Origin: Seriola aureovittata
Taxonomy: Eukaryota > Chordata > Actinopteri > Carangiformes > Carangidae
Length of the DNA stretch: 64,000 nt
Reading direction: 5' to 3'
Assembly (NCBI RefSeq): GCF_021018895.1
Contig: NC_079378.1
Location: forward strand, 25,664,160-25,728,159
Shown: positions 1-12,200 of the stretch, one piece after another
How the letters are laid out: each line of letters begins with the position of its first letter
Numbering within the stretch: position 1 is the stretch's first letter
Notes under the pieces: model-generated
Databases searched by the model: none
What the model saw: only the letters and a program-made list of their open reading frames with translations
What the model was told of the DNA's origin: nothing
Translations under genes and position numbers: made by a program

Positions 1-2310
1 AATGCTGGAAAGCAACTTCATACTCCGCAGCAGTCTTTAAACAGATGTCCAATCTCCCAAATTTATGAACCACCGCTGTTTAGGCTTGTGACATCATCAG
101 TCTCAGAGCAAGTGAACAGCATGTGGTGATATAACAGCTATTGTTTCCCAGCACCTCTGCTGAAGGTTTGAAAGTGACTTCTGTCATTTTTCTTTTCATC
201 TGTGGAATTATTGGTCAAAATATCAGATTACAATAATCTGTCATCTGTTTTGCTTGAAGATGAAGTACCAGAAGACAACAGGATAACATAATAGCAGATG
301 GATGAGTTGCCCTAGCAACTGGTGTGTGTACCTGTGTCTGAATGGTGCTCATTAGCTTTCCTTGGCTATTAGTAACGTCACAGTGAACATCCAGAGTTCA
401 GACAGCAGACACAAATGAAGTCGAGCTCACTTTACTCCCCTCTCAGAAGCCCTCCTCTACAAAAAACAATATCCTCTGCTGCTCTGCAGAGCTGAAATTC
501 ATGTTGGTCTTCTCACCACAACAGCTCTATTCAACACATCAACCAGCCACTTGTGGTATTATTTAAGATACGCATGGAGGATCAAATAAAACATGAAATG
601 TCATTGATAATAAGAAGTCATGTGTTTGTTTGTCAACTTTAGTTTAAAAAAACACATTTATTGATGATATTGACCTGTAATACTCTGGTCATTCCTGTTT
701 CATGAACGCAGTCGTCACCTCGCAGTAGGAGGGTGTTTTAAATAAGTGCAATTCAAAGGCTCTTGCAGCTTATTGCATTAATAAATGTGACTGATAGAGC
801 AGGAGTCCAAATACTGGGCTCTGATTTTATTTAACCTTCTCACAGACAAGGAGGGCTCTGCCTCATGGTGCAGGAGCAGGTTATTATGAAGTGCTGTAAA
901 TTACCACACCACCAAGTAATTGGAGAACATCAGTAGAACCAATAAAGTTGAAGCGCTGGCAGATGGTAAAAACAAAAGCCAGATGATGAACAAGTCTCTT
1001 GGCAAGCAGCTGTTACTCTTTGGAAACAGACTTTACATTAACACTGTTGACTTCATGTGTACAATCTCAAAAACACCTATCACTGCACTAAAGTTGCAAA
1101 GTTGTTTTCCCACTGGTGACTGAGTAATGGAAAGAATCATCACACTTTATAAACTTTTTATTTCATTAAATTATTTTTTTTTTCTGTACTTTATAGCTTT
1201 ACCAAAATTGGATTTCAAGCCCGGCTACCCTAAGAGGATCTACAAACACATGTGGTGCAACAGCAAATCTGTGTGGAGGAGCACCGAGTGAAAAAAAAAG
1301 TGTGAAAATGAAAGTGGTTTAGACTGAATGGATTTAATGGCTGCAAAATAAATTTTAGTGGCCAGTCATTCATCTTTCTCACACCACTGTTAATGTACAT
1401 TTTTAATGGTTTGTCTGTTTCAGCTCAGCAGAAATCTTAAAGCATTCATCAGGAGGTGCTTAACTCTCGCCCTCCTTCACGCTACACTGTTGTGTGGGTG
1501 GCATTAAATTTTTGCATCATTAATCCAGTTCAATTAATTATAGATCCCTGCAAGCAACAATACTGTGTAACTGATGAGTTGCCAATCAAAACCATTACTG
1601 CACCAAGAGACACACCGGACTGATAATTCAGTTTGTCCCCCTCCCTTTCAGATACCTTTCCATTGTTACAAGGTCAGGGGTATCCCATAATCCAATGAGC
1701 ATGACAAGCTCTTCACACTTGATTTCGTACTTCACACATAATCGTGAATGAGGAATGATCATCATATACCTCCTCTCTCTATGTTGGCAGGTTTTCCTCT
1801 CCTTTATCTATGTCCATTTAGAAGAGGTGAAAAACAGATATGAAATATAAATTCTTTGTCATGTTTTAATGGCACTTAAATCACACTGAACCCTTTACTC
1901 CCACATGCATTCTCCTGAGGAACCTCCAGTATGCTTACTGTATTCATTATATACATAATAATCCCTCAAGCCCCTGAAAATCTGATTCAAAAGATTAAAT
2001 ATTACTATAAATCAAGGAGTATTATTTTTTAAATAAGCAGCCACCATGAGTGAGTGTTGGTAAAGCCTGACTGGTGATTAAAGGTTTAGACCAGAGATGT
2101 GAAATAAACAAGAAACTCATATTAATTTGTTCTGTTGAGTCTAGATCATTAAACTGTACGAAGCTAATTGAGAAAATAGGTTTTTAGGAGTCAGTAATAT
2201 TTCAGCTGAGGTTGCAGTAACATGTTTACTGACCACAGCGCACAGCAAACACACGTGTTCAGCTAATTCAACAGAGATGCAACAGAAGAACGGATGAACT
2301 CTCGTCATCA
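1..2310. other. Non-coding stretch, no gene recognised
   Basis: AT-rich, stop-dense DNA in all frames. The only open frame of note (67 codons near 0.9-1.1 kb) has no recognisable domain or codon pattern. Short homopolymer runs occur (T9 near 1173). A near-palindrome GTTGCC-CTA-GCAAC-like motif sits at 306-319 (see findings). If the gene A first exon near 30.7 kb is real, this is inside its first intron. Confidence 0.6.
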
Positions 2311-2789
2311 GCTGTGTCCCAGTTCAGGGGCCACATCCTGCAGAGGACGCGGTCCATGAGGGGGCCGCGAAGGCTGAACCCAAAAGAGATGGTCTGGTAT
2401 TTGAAGGGTTTTCACTTCTGCCCACCCTCACCGTAGCTCTTGTTGCCTAGCAACTTGACAACACATGACTTTTTTTCTCCTTTTTGGAGGTTTTAAGGTC
2501 CTTGGTTTTAACAGTTGTACCGTTAGCTGTTGAACTGAGCTGAAACCCAATACTTACATTCAACAGTGTAATCCTCAGACTCTCTGTCAGTGTTGTTTGC
2601 CAACATATTATTTTCATTACCGGCGTGCAATGAATCTTGGGATATGTTGGACCATGAAGGATCCACTGGTTGGTTTCTCAGGAAAAGAAGGACTCATTTC
2701 TTGGCCACATTTGAAGGAGCCTTCGAACTGGGACAGCCTTGTCACTAATGCAGCGTCTGAAGGATGCAGCCCCTGAATTGGGACACAGC
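2311..2789. mobile_element. Miniature inverted-repeat DNA transposon (MITE)
   Basis: The left end reads GCTGTGTCCCAGTTCAGGGG and the right end, on the opposite strand, reads GCTGTGTCCCAATTCAGGGG. This gives terminal inverted repeats with one mismatch in the first 20 bases, and similarity continues (CCACATCCTGCAGA against CTGCATCCTTCAGA) for about 35-40 bp. The element is about 480 bp and carries no transposase frame, so it is non-autonomous. The termini resemble abundant fish MITE ends that start 'GCTGTGTCCCAATTC', but I cannot fix the superfamily because no convincing target-site duplication is visible at either edge. The 84-codon minus-strand frame overlapping its right half is a chance frame. 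Confidence 0.75.
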
Positions 2790-3353
2790 CATAGTGTTGT
2801 AGTGTGGTATTGTTTAAATGAGGAACACCACAGTAGACATGCATGCTGTTAATCCCTTGTACATGACACAATTTGAAACTATATAGGAAGCTGATGCTGA
2901 AAAATAACTGCTGTAAGTATTAAAAAAGTAGTTGGTTATTAGATTTGCCCTGAATGCAAACAACCAATAGCTTCATGTCACATTCCTCTGGTGTGTTCTG
3001 TGTTTTCTTAACTGACACTGAAACAGTGAGACTTCAGCAGCTCTGAAGGGACAGACTCATATATTTTCCCAATGATTGCACCACAAGTAACAACAACAGC
3101 TAGCAAATATAAGTCTCCATCCACTATGAAATTTAACAGAATCAGTTTCAGCAGTTTATATAAACTGAACCCTCTTCAGAAAGTCTGCCTGCAGCACGTT
3201 ACTGCAGAGTTTCAACAGGGTCAATTCAATTTTAAATTTGCAGTCTCAGTGCTAGACTGCAGTCCTGACACAAAATTGGCAGCATCATGCTTATAAGGAA
3301 AGTTGTATATATGTCTTACTGTATTTTACTTGCATGTGAGGCACCATTATTAA
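2790..3353. other. Non-coding stretch, nothing recognised
   Basis: Unique-looking AT-rich sequence between the MITE and the possible transposase fossil. No splice-bounded open segment or repeat family was recognised. Confidence 0.5.
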
Positions 3354-3581
3354 TTGGATGCCATCTGGACTAAACCGAACAGAAATAACCTGGAGGAGCA
3401 TCAGCTGGGTGTTGAGAGGCAGCACAAAGCTGACAGTGCTCTAACAATGAGGGAAATCTTCCCTCATTTGCCTCCTTCAAGTCTCTTTGTGTGCTCCTAT
3501 TTGAACCCTGTTGAGAATGTAGCACAGCGCCTCAAGGTCTTTAAAGACAGCAGGTGGTCACAGCACCCACACCAGCACTAA
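3354..3581 (+). pseudogene. Possible fossil of a DDE-type transposase C-terminus
   Basis: A 75-codon open frame contains FPHLPPSSLFVCSYLNPVEN followed by VAQRLKVFKDSRW at about residues 36-67. The pattern 'LPP-S-P-LNP-E' followed by a basic helix is what is seen around the last catalytic Glu of IS630/Tc1-mariner-like (DDE_3) transposases, where 'LPPYSPFLNPIE' is typical. Here it appears eroded and isolated: no upstream catalytic Asp block, no inverted repeats and no continuation beyond the frame. It could be a chance match, so confidence is low. It is not the same subfamily as the Tc1 copy at 56.6 kb. Confidence 0.25.
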
Positions 3582-5660
3582 CCCTTGTGTCATCGAACAT
3601 CAAAGCTGATACCCGCATCTGCAGCTGTTTGTTTATGCCATAGCTATGCAGAAAGATAGGAGATGAACAGCTCTTGATTTTAAGCGCGGGGGGGGGGGCA
3701 TTAGTTGTCTTCAGTATAAACACACATACAAGTTCTCCTTTCAAATCCTGCACCATGATCATCCGGGATGTGTTATCATTATGCTGCAAAATCAAACTTG
3801 TCAGCTACAAAAATGTGCTGCAGTGCATAACAAGAGGATGTGATTTGTCAAAGAAAATTGCCATGTAATCTCTTTTAAGAGGGGGGGGGGGGCAAAGTTC
3901 AGATTTGTTGTGGTTCCTTTTGAGAATGTGAATCTGTCCACCAGGAGCAGTAAGTCGGGTGGATGACGTCTGCTCTGACGTTTGATCTGTTTCACTATTC
4001 TTCTCTTGCGTCTGTGGTTTAATACCACATTGTAGTGTCTCTGGGTTGAATCACACTCATCTAGTAATTCTTTAAAATTGTGCAGAACACAGCTGAGTTT
4101 CAGCTCCAACAGATCTGACTAGAGAACAGTTATATGACAAAGCTATAAAGTGCACAACCTCACTTTTCTCGTAGATCTGTCCCCATTTGAAATTTTTGTA
4201 CATGAAAGTTCAGACGGCAGCAAGAAGTACAAAAAGTCTTGATATGATTTCATGTCCATATATAACAATGAAAAACCTTATCAGCACTGATCATTATCCG
4301 CTGGCAGGTTTCACAAACATGACCCAAAAACTTCTCTCTTATCTGTTTTCAAAGTGATGTGGACTGACAGTAGCAGTATCATGCATGAAGCAGGGTGAAT
4401 AATTCAATGTATTTTTTAAAAGGACAAAAGACTAGGAGAGACTGACAACTTGTCAGTGAGAGATAAACTGGGCGAATGAATAAGAGATGAAGAAAAATAA
4501 ATATGTGTGCTAGCTCATGTAGGTAACCCAGTGCCATCCTCTTTTCTGCAGTGTCCTTTTATATGTGTTTACCCTTCTCCGTCTTTTTCCTCTGTAGTTT
4601 TAAAAAGAAACACTTCCTGTTCATTCTTCACTTGCTGTAGATCTGATGAGGCCTGGGCATGGGTTTCTAGTTCAGAAGGCTTTCTAGGTTAGAGAGGTGA
4701 AGAGATGTTTTAATGGTGACTAACACTGGCTGCTAATGCCTTTGGCCACTATGTGACTCACTCTTGCTCCGATCAAAGTGAACTCTGACCAAGTGTGTCC
4801 AACACGACAGCCATGCGCAGGGCTGAAGGGGCTACACGAACAAGACAGGAGGGGAGGGCTGCAGAGTGTAACTCGGGGCGAGGCCAGGAGGCAGGTTCTG
4901 CTATGATTTGACAGTTTATGGTCAGTGCATTTATCACAAATGTCATTCCTCATCACTGCTGAGCTGCAGCACACAGCCCACATATATGAAGTACACAGTA
5001 AAGGTCTTGATAAAGGCATCAGTGAAGTGCTGGAGAGAATTCTTATGGATATTTTGTTGTAGAAAATGTATTCCAAAAGCTATGAAATGTCAGATGCCAG
5101 TGAAAGATCATCTACAGTGGCACAATTATATCATGAGCTGTATTTTATATAGACACAATAGTCTGAAAGATTTCGAGTAGTGACAATATTTCTGTGTAAT
5201 CCCAGTAGTAAAAAATCTCACATTCCAAAACCCAGTCATATAGTAATAAAAGAAAAATCTCACCTGTGTTGATGATTTGATTGGGAATGCAGCATGGTGC
5301 GAAAAGAGAGAGAAAGAGACAGGAAGTGTACAATAAGTAATATTTCTGTAACTAACATTAACCATCAAAATTCAGGCTTTACATCAAAACCTCAGCTCAC
5401 TCTGAAACGTCTTTATTTGAGCAAGGACACACAAGAAATGTAAACAAAGCCGGTACTAGCGTAGCATGGTAGCATATGTGACTGTCAGCTGCGGCGTTAA
5501 CGGCTCAAGAAAAGCACATATGCATGCAGATTTATTTTTCTTTCAATCATCACTACACTGATTGTTTTCTCAGTCATCTTGAATTCAGTTGTAGAGATCT
5601 TTTGTTTTCTTTTCACTGACTTCGCATCTCCAGCCATATGACACCTCTCTGATTTTGTGC
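3582..5660. other. Non-coding stretch with two poly-G runs
   Basis: No gene recognised. Two runs of about ten or more G lie at 3688-3698 and 3881-3892, roughly 190 bp apart; such runs are prone to length error. The 102- and 118-codon minus-strand frames here have no domain signature. Confidence 0.5.
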
Positions 5661-5706
5661 TTTCTTTTGCCCTTTTAAATCTTAGGATTTAAAAGGGCAA
5701 AAGAAA
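5661..5706. repeat. Perfect 21-bp-arm inverted repeat (hairpin)
   Basis: The left arm TTTCTTTTGCCCTTTTAAATC (5661-5681) and the right arm (5686-5706) are exact reverse complements separated by the 4-base spacer TTAG. The bases immediately outside (C on the left, T on the right) do not pair. The two arms are identical, so this is either young or maintained. There is no transposase or longer terminal repeat around it. Confidence 0.85.
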
Positions 5707-8700
5707 TCATGACTTTCCATATGGGGCTTAGAAGATGTTTGTGATGTATAAATGGTTTAAGTCAGATATTTGTGTAATCGGATATTCTGGTCTCCACAAT
5801 CGCAGTGCACCACAGCCTTGTGGGAAACAGTACAGTGCATGTTATTAACATCAACCAAGGGTAGAAATTAAGACATCGACCACCAGATATCGACCTCAGA
5901 TTGTGAAAGAGCCATTATCTTCAGGATCAAATCATCTGTCTTAAACGGTGGCAGCACGTTTCATAATTGATACATGACATTTTGGAATAAAATCTGTGGT
6001 TCCACTCAGTTGTTTGTTTTATCGTTTTTTAGTGTAAAACATTTAGTCTCAAGTTTCTTCCTGTATTTCACTTTTCATGCTGCTTTTAACTAGGTCACAT
6101 GTATTTAAGGTCTCATGAATTTTTCTACCACACCTTATTTCTGTGGAATATAATGAAAGGTAAATTCAGGGACTGCACCACTGACTGTGTGTTTATGATA
6201 TGGAAATGTCATGAACTCCATGATAGCTAAACATGTTAAAGATTGGCTCATAAAATATGGTTTACTTTCTGGTAGATACGAGGGCAAACAATTAAAGTGC
6301 ACATTTATCAGTGGTGTACAGGACAGTAAACATGTACGGTTCCAAAGTAAATTTGCTGGTTAATCTGAGTGGAAAACGGTCGTCACAGTAGTGCAAGGTT
6401 AAGCGGTTTGTAGCACCATGGAAAATAAAAACCCCGGTCTAATCCTTTAAATCTTGGCAGATCTACCAGCACTGGGGAAAAAAAACGTCCACCCAGCATT
6501 ACTGGAAACAGATACCATGTGATACACATTGTCTCTTTGTTAAATGTTTGATTAGTTCAGCCTCCTGTGAAAAGATTTTTCCCATGTGGTCACCTGATAT
6601 TTGACCCATGTTTGGCAGGAAAAAACAGACATCAATCATCCCATTGCCCTTAGTTATTCACTTGTTAAGTTTTATACATAACTTGCTGCATTGCCCCTAT
6701 TTACTTGCTAAGTAAATAACTACATAAGGAAAAGAGTATACTATTGGATTTTTTTAATTCATTTCAGGATTGCTAAATTGAGTCCTCAGTGTTTATTAGT
6801 TTTGACCAGCAGCTTTGCAGCCAAGTGTAAAGCCGGTCCTCAGAAAGGCCTGAGGTCATAGTGGCACCAGCAGCCAGTGACTTAAATACTTAAATGAAGG
6901 AGGCTTTCTGTTTATGGCATCAGTTGTCATCACTACAAAGTCAGCCAGCACACTCACACGGCTCCAGCTACCTGTCTGCTCCGTCCCGTGGGGAGGTGAA
7001 TAAGCAAGTGGTCCGACACGTCAGTGTGTCAGTGCCGCGAGCGGCGCCAGCCACAAGGTTAAAGGGACAGCAACCTTTACGTACGGCTGTTCGCGGAGAC
7101 GTTTTGCTAATTCGGATCTAAACTGAGCCTGAAAGAGGTTTTTTTTTTTTCATTCTGTAGCAACACATCATTGTAGATTCATCGCTTCTCCGCAGGAAAG
7201 AAATAAATAAAAGTAAAACTAAATAGGAGATTTGGGCTGACTTGGAGCCTGAGAGCATCAGACCTTGTCACCCTTATTTTAATATTCTGGACCCAAAACA
7301 CAGACACACATCCATCTGCCCCTAAGGCTATGTTTGAGGTAGGTGTTTACAAAAATAAAATAAAAAAGGAGCATGCAAATGACTGGAAGAATGATGAATG
7401 TAAATTAAATATTAATAAGCAAAACATGTAAGTCTAAAGTCTGCTTGGTTTCCATGCTTGTTCTGAATTCTTTAGGTCTCATAATGAAGAATAAAATATC
7501 TGCACCTTTACATCTTGTTCATCATCATGTTTTTCCCTTATGGAAATCTTTCTTATTAAACGTTGTTTTTTTCCCCATTGGAATTCATTAGCATCCTGCA
7601 GAGCTGGTCTTGGAGTATTTGATTTAGGATTTGACGAATTTTCTGTGGCACTTTTCTAATCCAGACGAGCAGCAGCTCACTCCACTAAACTGCAGTTTCT
7701 TCAGTCGATGCCCTCTGCCATCCTGTATCCATCAAGCTTAGCATCAATACTGCTGATGGCTGACTCCCTGCATTGAGGTCTGAGGATGAGGGACACAGTG
7801 CCACAGTGATAATCAACTACTTGTGGGAAGGTTTATCCCGAGAGCAGAGGCTCCAGGTGGGATATTTATTTAAAACACATATTGTAGAAATTGCTGGAAA
7901 GTAGTGACGGACAATTCCTTTCTTTTACTGGAGCGCACGCTGAACCACAACAACATGGCGCCCTGGTCACTGTCTGATACCGAGTCACTGAGGCGCCCAG
8001 TCTGCCCTGAAGACGTGGCGCTCTTCAGAGGGCAGATTAATACCTCTGCATTATAAACACAATGATTGAAGAAAACACTTATAAATAAATAGCCCCATTA
8101 ATATTATAATGTTATTTTACATTTGGGATTGGAACTGTTGTTGTTGCTGCTGTGTTGCTCTACACCATAACCCTAAAAACAGACATGCATTTGTTGTTCA
8201 TTGTGGTCACATCAGTTACTACCAAATACCACTTTATTGTAATTGTTATTTATAAAACTGGGTAAACAGTCTGATTTTTACTCTTTTCCATGCTGCACAG
8301 GGAAATTCAGCAGCAGCTCTGACCTGCCAACTAGCCTGTAAAGTGCTCCTCTTATCAGCTTGGAATTTATGTCAGCATGTGTAGTGCAATGGCCACATTC
8401 ACAGATAAAACCATCTATCTCTCTCAGTCTGATGGCTGAGGACAGAGAGAGCTTAGGTCGTGTGGCTGTTATAGTAGACAGATAACTGATGAAGCGATGA
8501 CCCTCCGACGACACAGAGATTGGCACAGACAGAGTTTTATGGCCCAGAAAAGGTCACGGAAGCTATAAACAAAATCAAATGCCAACTGAGCAGGCAAGGT
8601 TGTTGATTAAAACTCCTGAATTTTGCTCATAACTCCGTGGAACTTATAAATGAGACGTAGACTCATCGACCAATCGCACCATCAGTACAACTCAGAGACA

Positions 8701-9200
8701 AAGGGTAGTTCAATAGGGGGATAGAGCAGATAAACAGCTGGCATTTGAGGCAACAAGTGGCAAAAATAGAGAAAGAATAAATAAAACAGGAATGATGGCA
8801 CCTCTGTGCCATCCCAAATACGATCAGCTGCACAGCCTGCAAAACAGGGTAGATTAGTGTCATCAAAGATCTTTCAAAGTGTGGACTGCTGATCTTCACT
8901 GGGTTGGTGACATTGCCTTCTGAAAGATTTAGATAAGGAGCAGATTTCTTTACAGTATTTTTATATCTGTTATTTCTTTGACTGCTGTCACTCTTAAGAA
9001 GAAAACCAGTCAGGATCAGACATGAAGCTAAAATCTTGACATTAAAGGAGCGAAACAAACATGTCTGACCGGAGAGCTGATGTTCAGCATCCAGCGGGAA
9101 ACTAATGGATTTAATGTCACAAACTGAGAGGTGAGAAATGGCAGAGAAAAACACTTTGATTTAACTGTGAATATCATTTTGTTTACAAATGATAGTGTTG

Positions 9201-9203
<3 letters not shown>
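5707..9203. other. Non-coding stretch, no gene recognised
   Basis: AT-rich sequence. A somewhat more GC-rich, CpG-containing patch at about 6990-7110 and another at 7920-8040 stand out from their surroundings but have no splice-bounded coding frame. A 163-codon minus-strand frame at 8663-9154 was examined and has no family signature. Confidence 0.5.

Positions 9204-9279
<76 letters not shown>
9204..9279. repeat. (TG)n microsatellite
   Basis: An uninterrupted TG dinucleotide array of about 76 bp. It produces an artefactual poly-Thr-His frame on the minus strand. Confidence 0.98.
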
Positions 9280-9282
<3 letters not shown>

Positions 9283-12200
9283 ATAGAAATCACAGCAGTA
9301 AAAGTCAAGGTCTGACTACAATCCTTTGTTAAATGTCCTGTATGAATGTTAATGACTTTATTAGATGAAAACACACTTTTTCTCTGAGATGACCATAATG
9401 ATGAAAGATTGATGGAGACCATCCATAGATTATGCAAGTGTCTCCATTCCTCCAGTGCAATGAGTCATAAGTTTGGCTGTGAATAGTCTAAATTATTAAG
9501 CTGTTTGTCAGACGTCAGCTTCAAAATCTGCACTGACTTTGCATAGTGCTGATGCTGCAACAGGATGCACAATGGCATTTCATTCTGTTTGTGATTGAGT
9601 GCAATTGTCAAGCTATGAGCAATAGTGTCATGAAATACATGTTTACTGAGCAAGACAGCCAGTCTGAGACAGGCGCAGCTTGTAGGATCAGTTCAGCAGA
9701 AGGCCTGAAGGACTGAGTCAAAAGACAGCAATTTTCATCCAAGATGGATTTGATTAGAAATTATTGACTAAACAGATGCACCCACATGCAGATTTTTTTT
9801 TTTTTTTTTTTTTTTTTATCTCGCTCACAATAATAAACGTCATAACTTGGAAACCTTGCTGCAGAACATTTGGCTGGTAGAATTGGTTTTAATAGCAAAT
9901 CAATATGAACAGAGTCACTGGACTTTCTGTGTCTATCATGTTGAGAATTTAAATATAACTGTTATCATAAATCAGCCTTTCTCTGCCACCTTTACTGCTT
10001 TGAATAGCCACAAATAACAATAAAAATCTGATAATTTTTCACTTTCAGATAATACTGTAGACCGGCACAGCCGTGATCCCCGCGATAAGATTTAAAGTCA
10101 CAGAAGTAGATTGCTGTCATTGGCAATCTCTGGGTTTATTTCTCGCTGAGGCCTCTTTGTTCTTCCCGCTTATCATCCGCTTAACTACAAAAAGAATACT
10201 GTTATCAGGCTTGAAATGTATTGTAATTGATTAAAACTATTGAGAGGGACAAAAGGACAAAGAGAGTGAGTGAGACAGACTAGCGAGTGATGTTTGGAGG
10301 AGATGATGGCAGGAGAAGCCCTGGCCATCCAGCAGAATTTTAATTACTGCAGGCAGCAGCAATTCTGGCAGACTAATCTCCTCCACAGTAGGATTTATAG
10401 GCATTACTGATGCTGACAAAGTGATCGCTCAGGGAGAGATAAAACATTATAAAATAAAGCATGAAAATGGATATGAATAACACTTCCTCCTCAAGGCAAG
10501 GTTGTTTTAATGTTTGTTTCACTAAACAGCGTTGCTTATTAACCGATTGTTATGGATTATTACATTTTGTAAAAAAATAAGTGGGTGTTTGTGCATGTGG
10601 TTGTTGAGGCTTAAAGAAACATTTTTGATTGGGATTCAAAAAGACGCTGTTTCACTGGAAACTGGTTATTTAAGAATTTTTGTTCCAAAATAAAAGAATA
10701 AAATGTCTTTCACCAGAATTTTAGCATCACCAGTGTGAACATTTCCTCAACAGCAAAGGTTAGTGCCATTTTAAAGCCAGTGCGAGTGGGAAGTAATAAC
10801 GACTCTACACTAGCTGTGATTACTAAGGCTTGGAGTTAGGACGTCCCCTCACCCCTCCTTTCCCTCCCTCTTTCCCCTTCCTGACATTTTATTATTGAGA
10901 AACAGCAACTCTCGGATAGCATGCTACTGCTGCCACACTACATCCGCTCCGACTTAATCCTCCTGGCATTTCACTAGCCTGCTCTCCTTCCTCACACACG
11001 CCAAACTATTTATTATTTAATCCACTTTGGATGAGATTACCACGCTACGGGTTAGCTGAAAATTCTGGCAGGGGACGGCCTTATCAATGGGTATGATGCA
11101 TGGCAATTTTTCCTTTATTTCCCTTTGGCTATGAAATGGAACGTGGGTTGATTGTGCTTGTTGAGGTGAACAGGGATTGATGAGAGGTCTGAGACTGCAG
11201 AGAGAGTTCCTAATGAACAAATAAATCAAACATCTCTTCGAGATTGAGCGGGTGTCTCGCCGCGTGGATCGCAAAGTCACACCACATCAGACTTGCTAAA
11301 GAAGATGATCAGGGGCACTAATTGAATTGCAGCATACACATGCGTACAGTGCAGCAATGCCCCGCCCCCGAACAACCGGCGCTATCACCTCAGTGGATAT
11401 TGCCTTTAATTTCACAGCCTGAAGTCAATTTCACACCCTGCAATCTCCATATGTTTATCTACAGAAATTTAATTTCTGTTATTAGTGACAGTCCTTTCGG
11501 CCACATGCTCAAGTGCTCATGCACACACGCCGCAAACAAGACACACACACACACATTCAGACACAAACATACCCTGAACAAACACGCAAACACCCTCGAG
11601 GTTTAAGTGTGAGAACAAATATCATGTATAAATTCAGAGCAAACGATAATGCATTCATTCTGGCTGATGAAGGAAATTGCTGGCTGATATTAAAACAAAG
11701 AGTCTGAAAGAACAATGCTATTTGAAAATGAAGACACTGATGACTTTGGACTGACATTCAGCTTCACAAAGGTCTTACGAGCAGCAAAAGAATATAGTGG
11801 CTTTGTGTTGAACGGTTACGTGGGAGGGTAGAACGTACAGCTGAGCACATAACTTCTTGTATTTTCCTTTAAAGGCGCGCTGATGGGCTGAAGCAGAACT
11901 CTCAAGGTATGATTAATGCTTTAAGTCAGAGCTTCCCATATATCTACATTGTTGAAATGTTCCCTTTAATTTCCCAGACTAGCTGTTTGTCTACAGGGAG
12001 TCTTGCTGCCAGTCTCACAGATGGAGAGGACGAGGATCATTACTGGAAAAAATCAGGATATATTCTTGTGTGATCAAAATAAAAGCGAGGGCCCCTCTGG
12101 AGGCTCGTCTGGCTAAGAATAGAAACAAAAACATCATCTCACAAATCTTGTGAACTAAACGTAGTGATGGAAATGCAATAGAAGTTGTTTCAAAGCGTTC

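Noticed and set aside
6645..6720. Imperfect inverted repeat AGTTATTCACTTG…AAGTAAATAACT as a transposon end pair
   Set aside because: Arms match only about 12-14 of 18 bases in AT-rich DNA, with no further structure.
8663..9154. 163-codon minus-strand open frame
   Set aside because: No domain, irregular Cys/Ser/Phe-rich composition, abuts a GT array, no splice or promoter context.
9204..9437. Poly-Thr/His and Cys/Val frames over GT arrays (also 17.7, 44.5 and 57.9 kb)
   Set aside because: Pure products of dinucleotide repeats.
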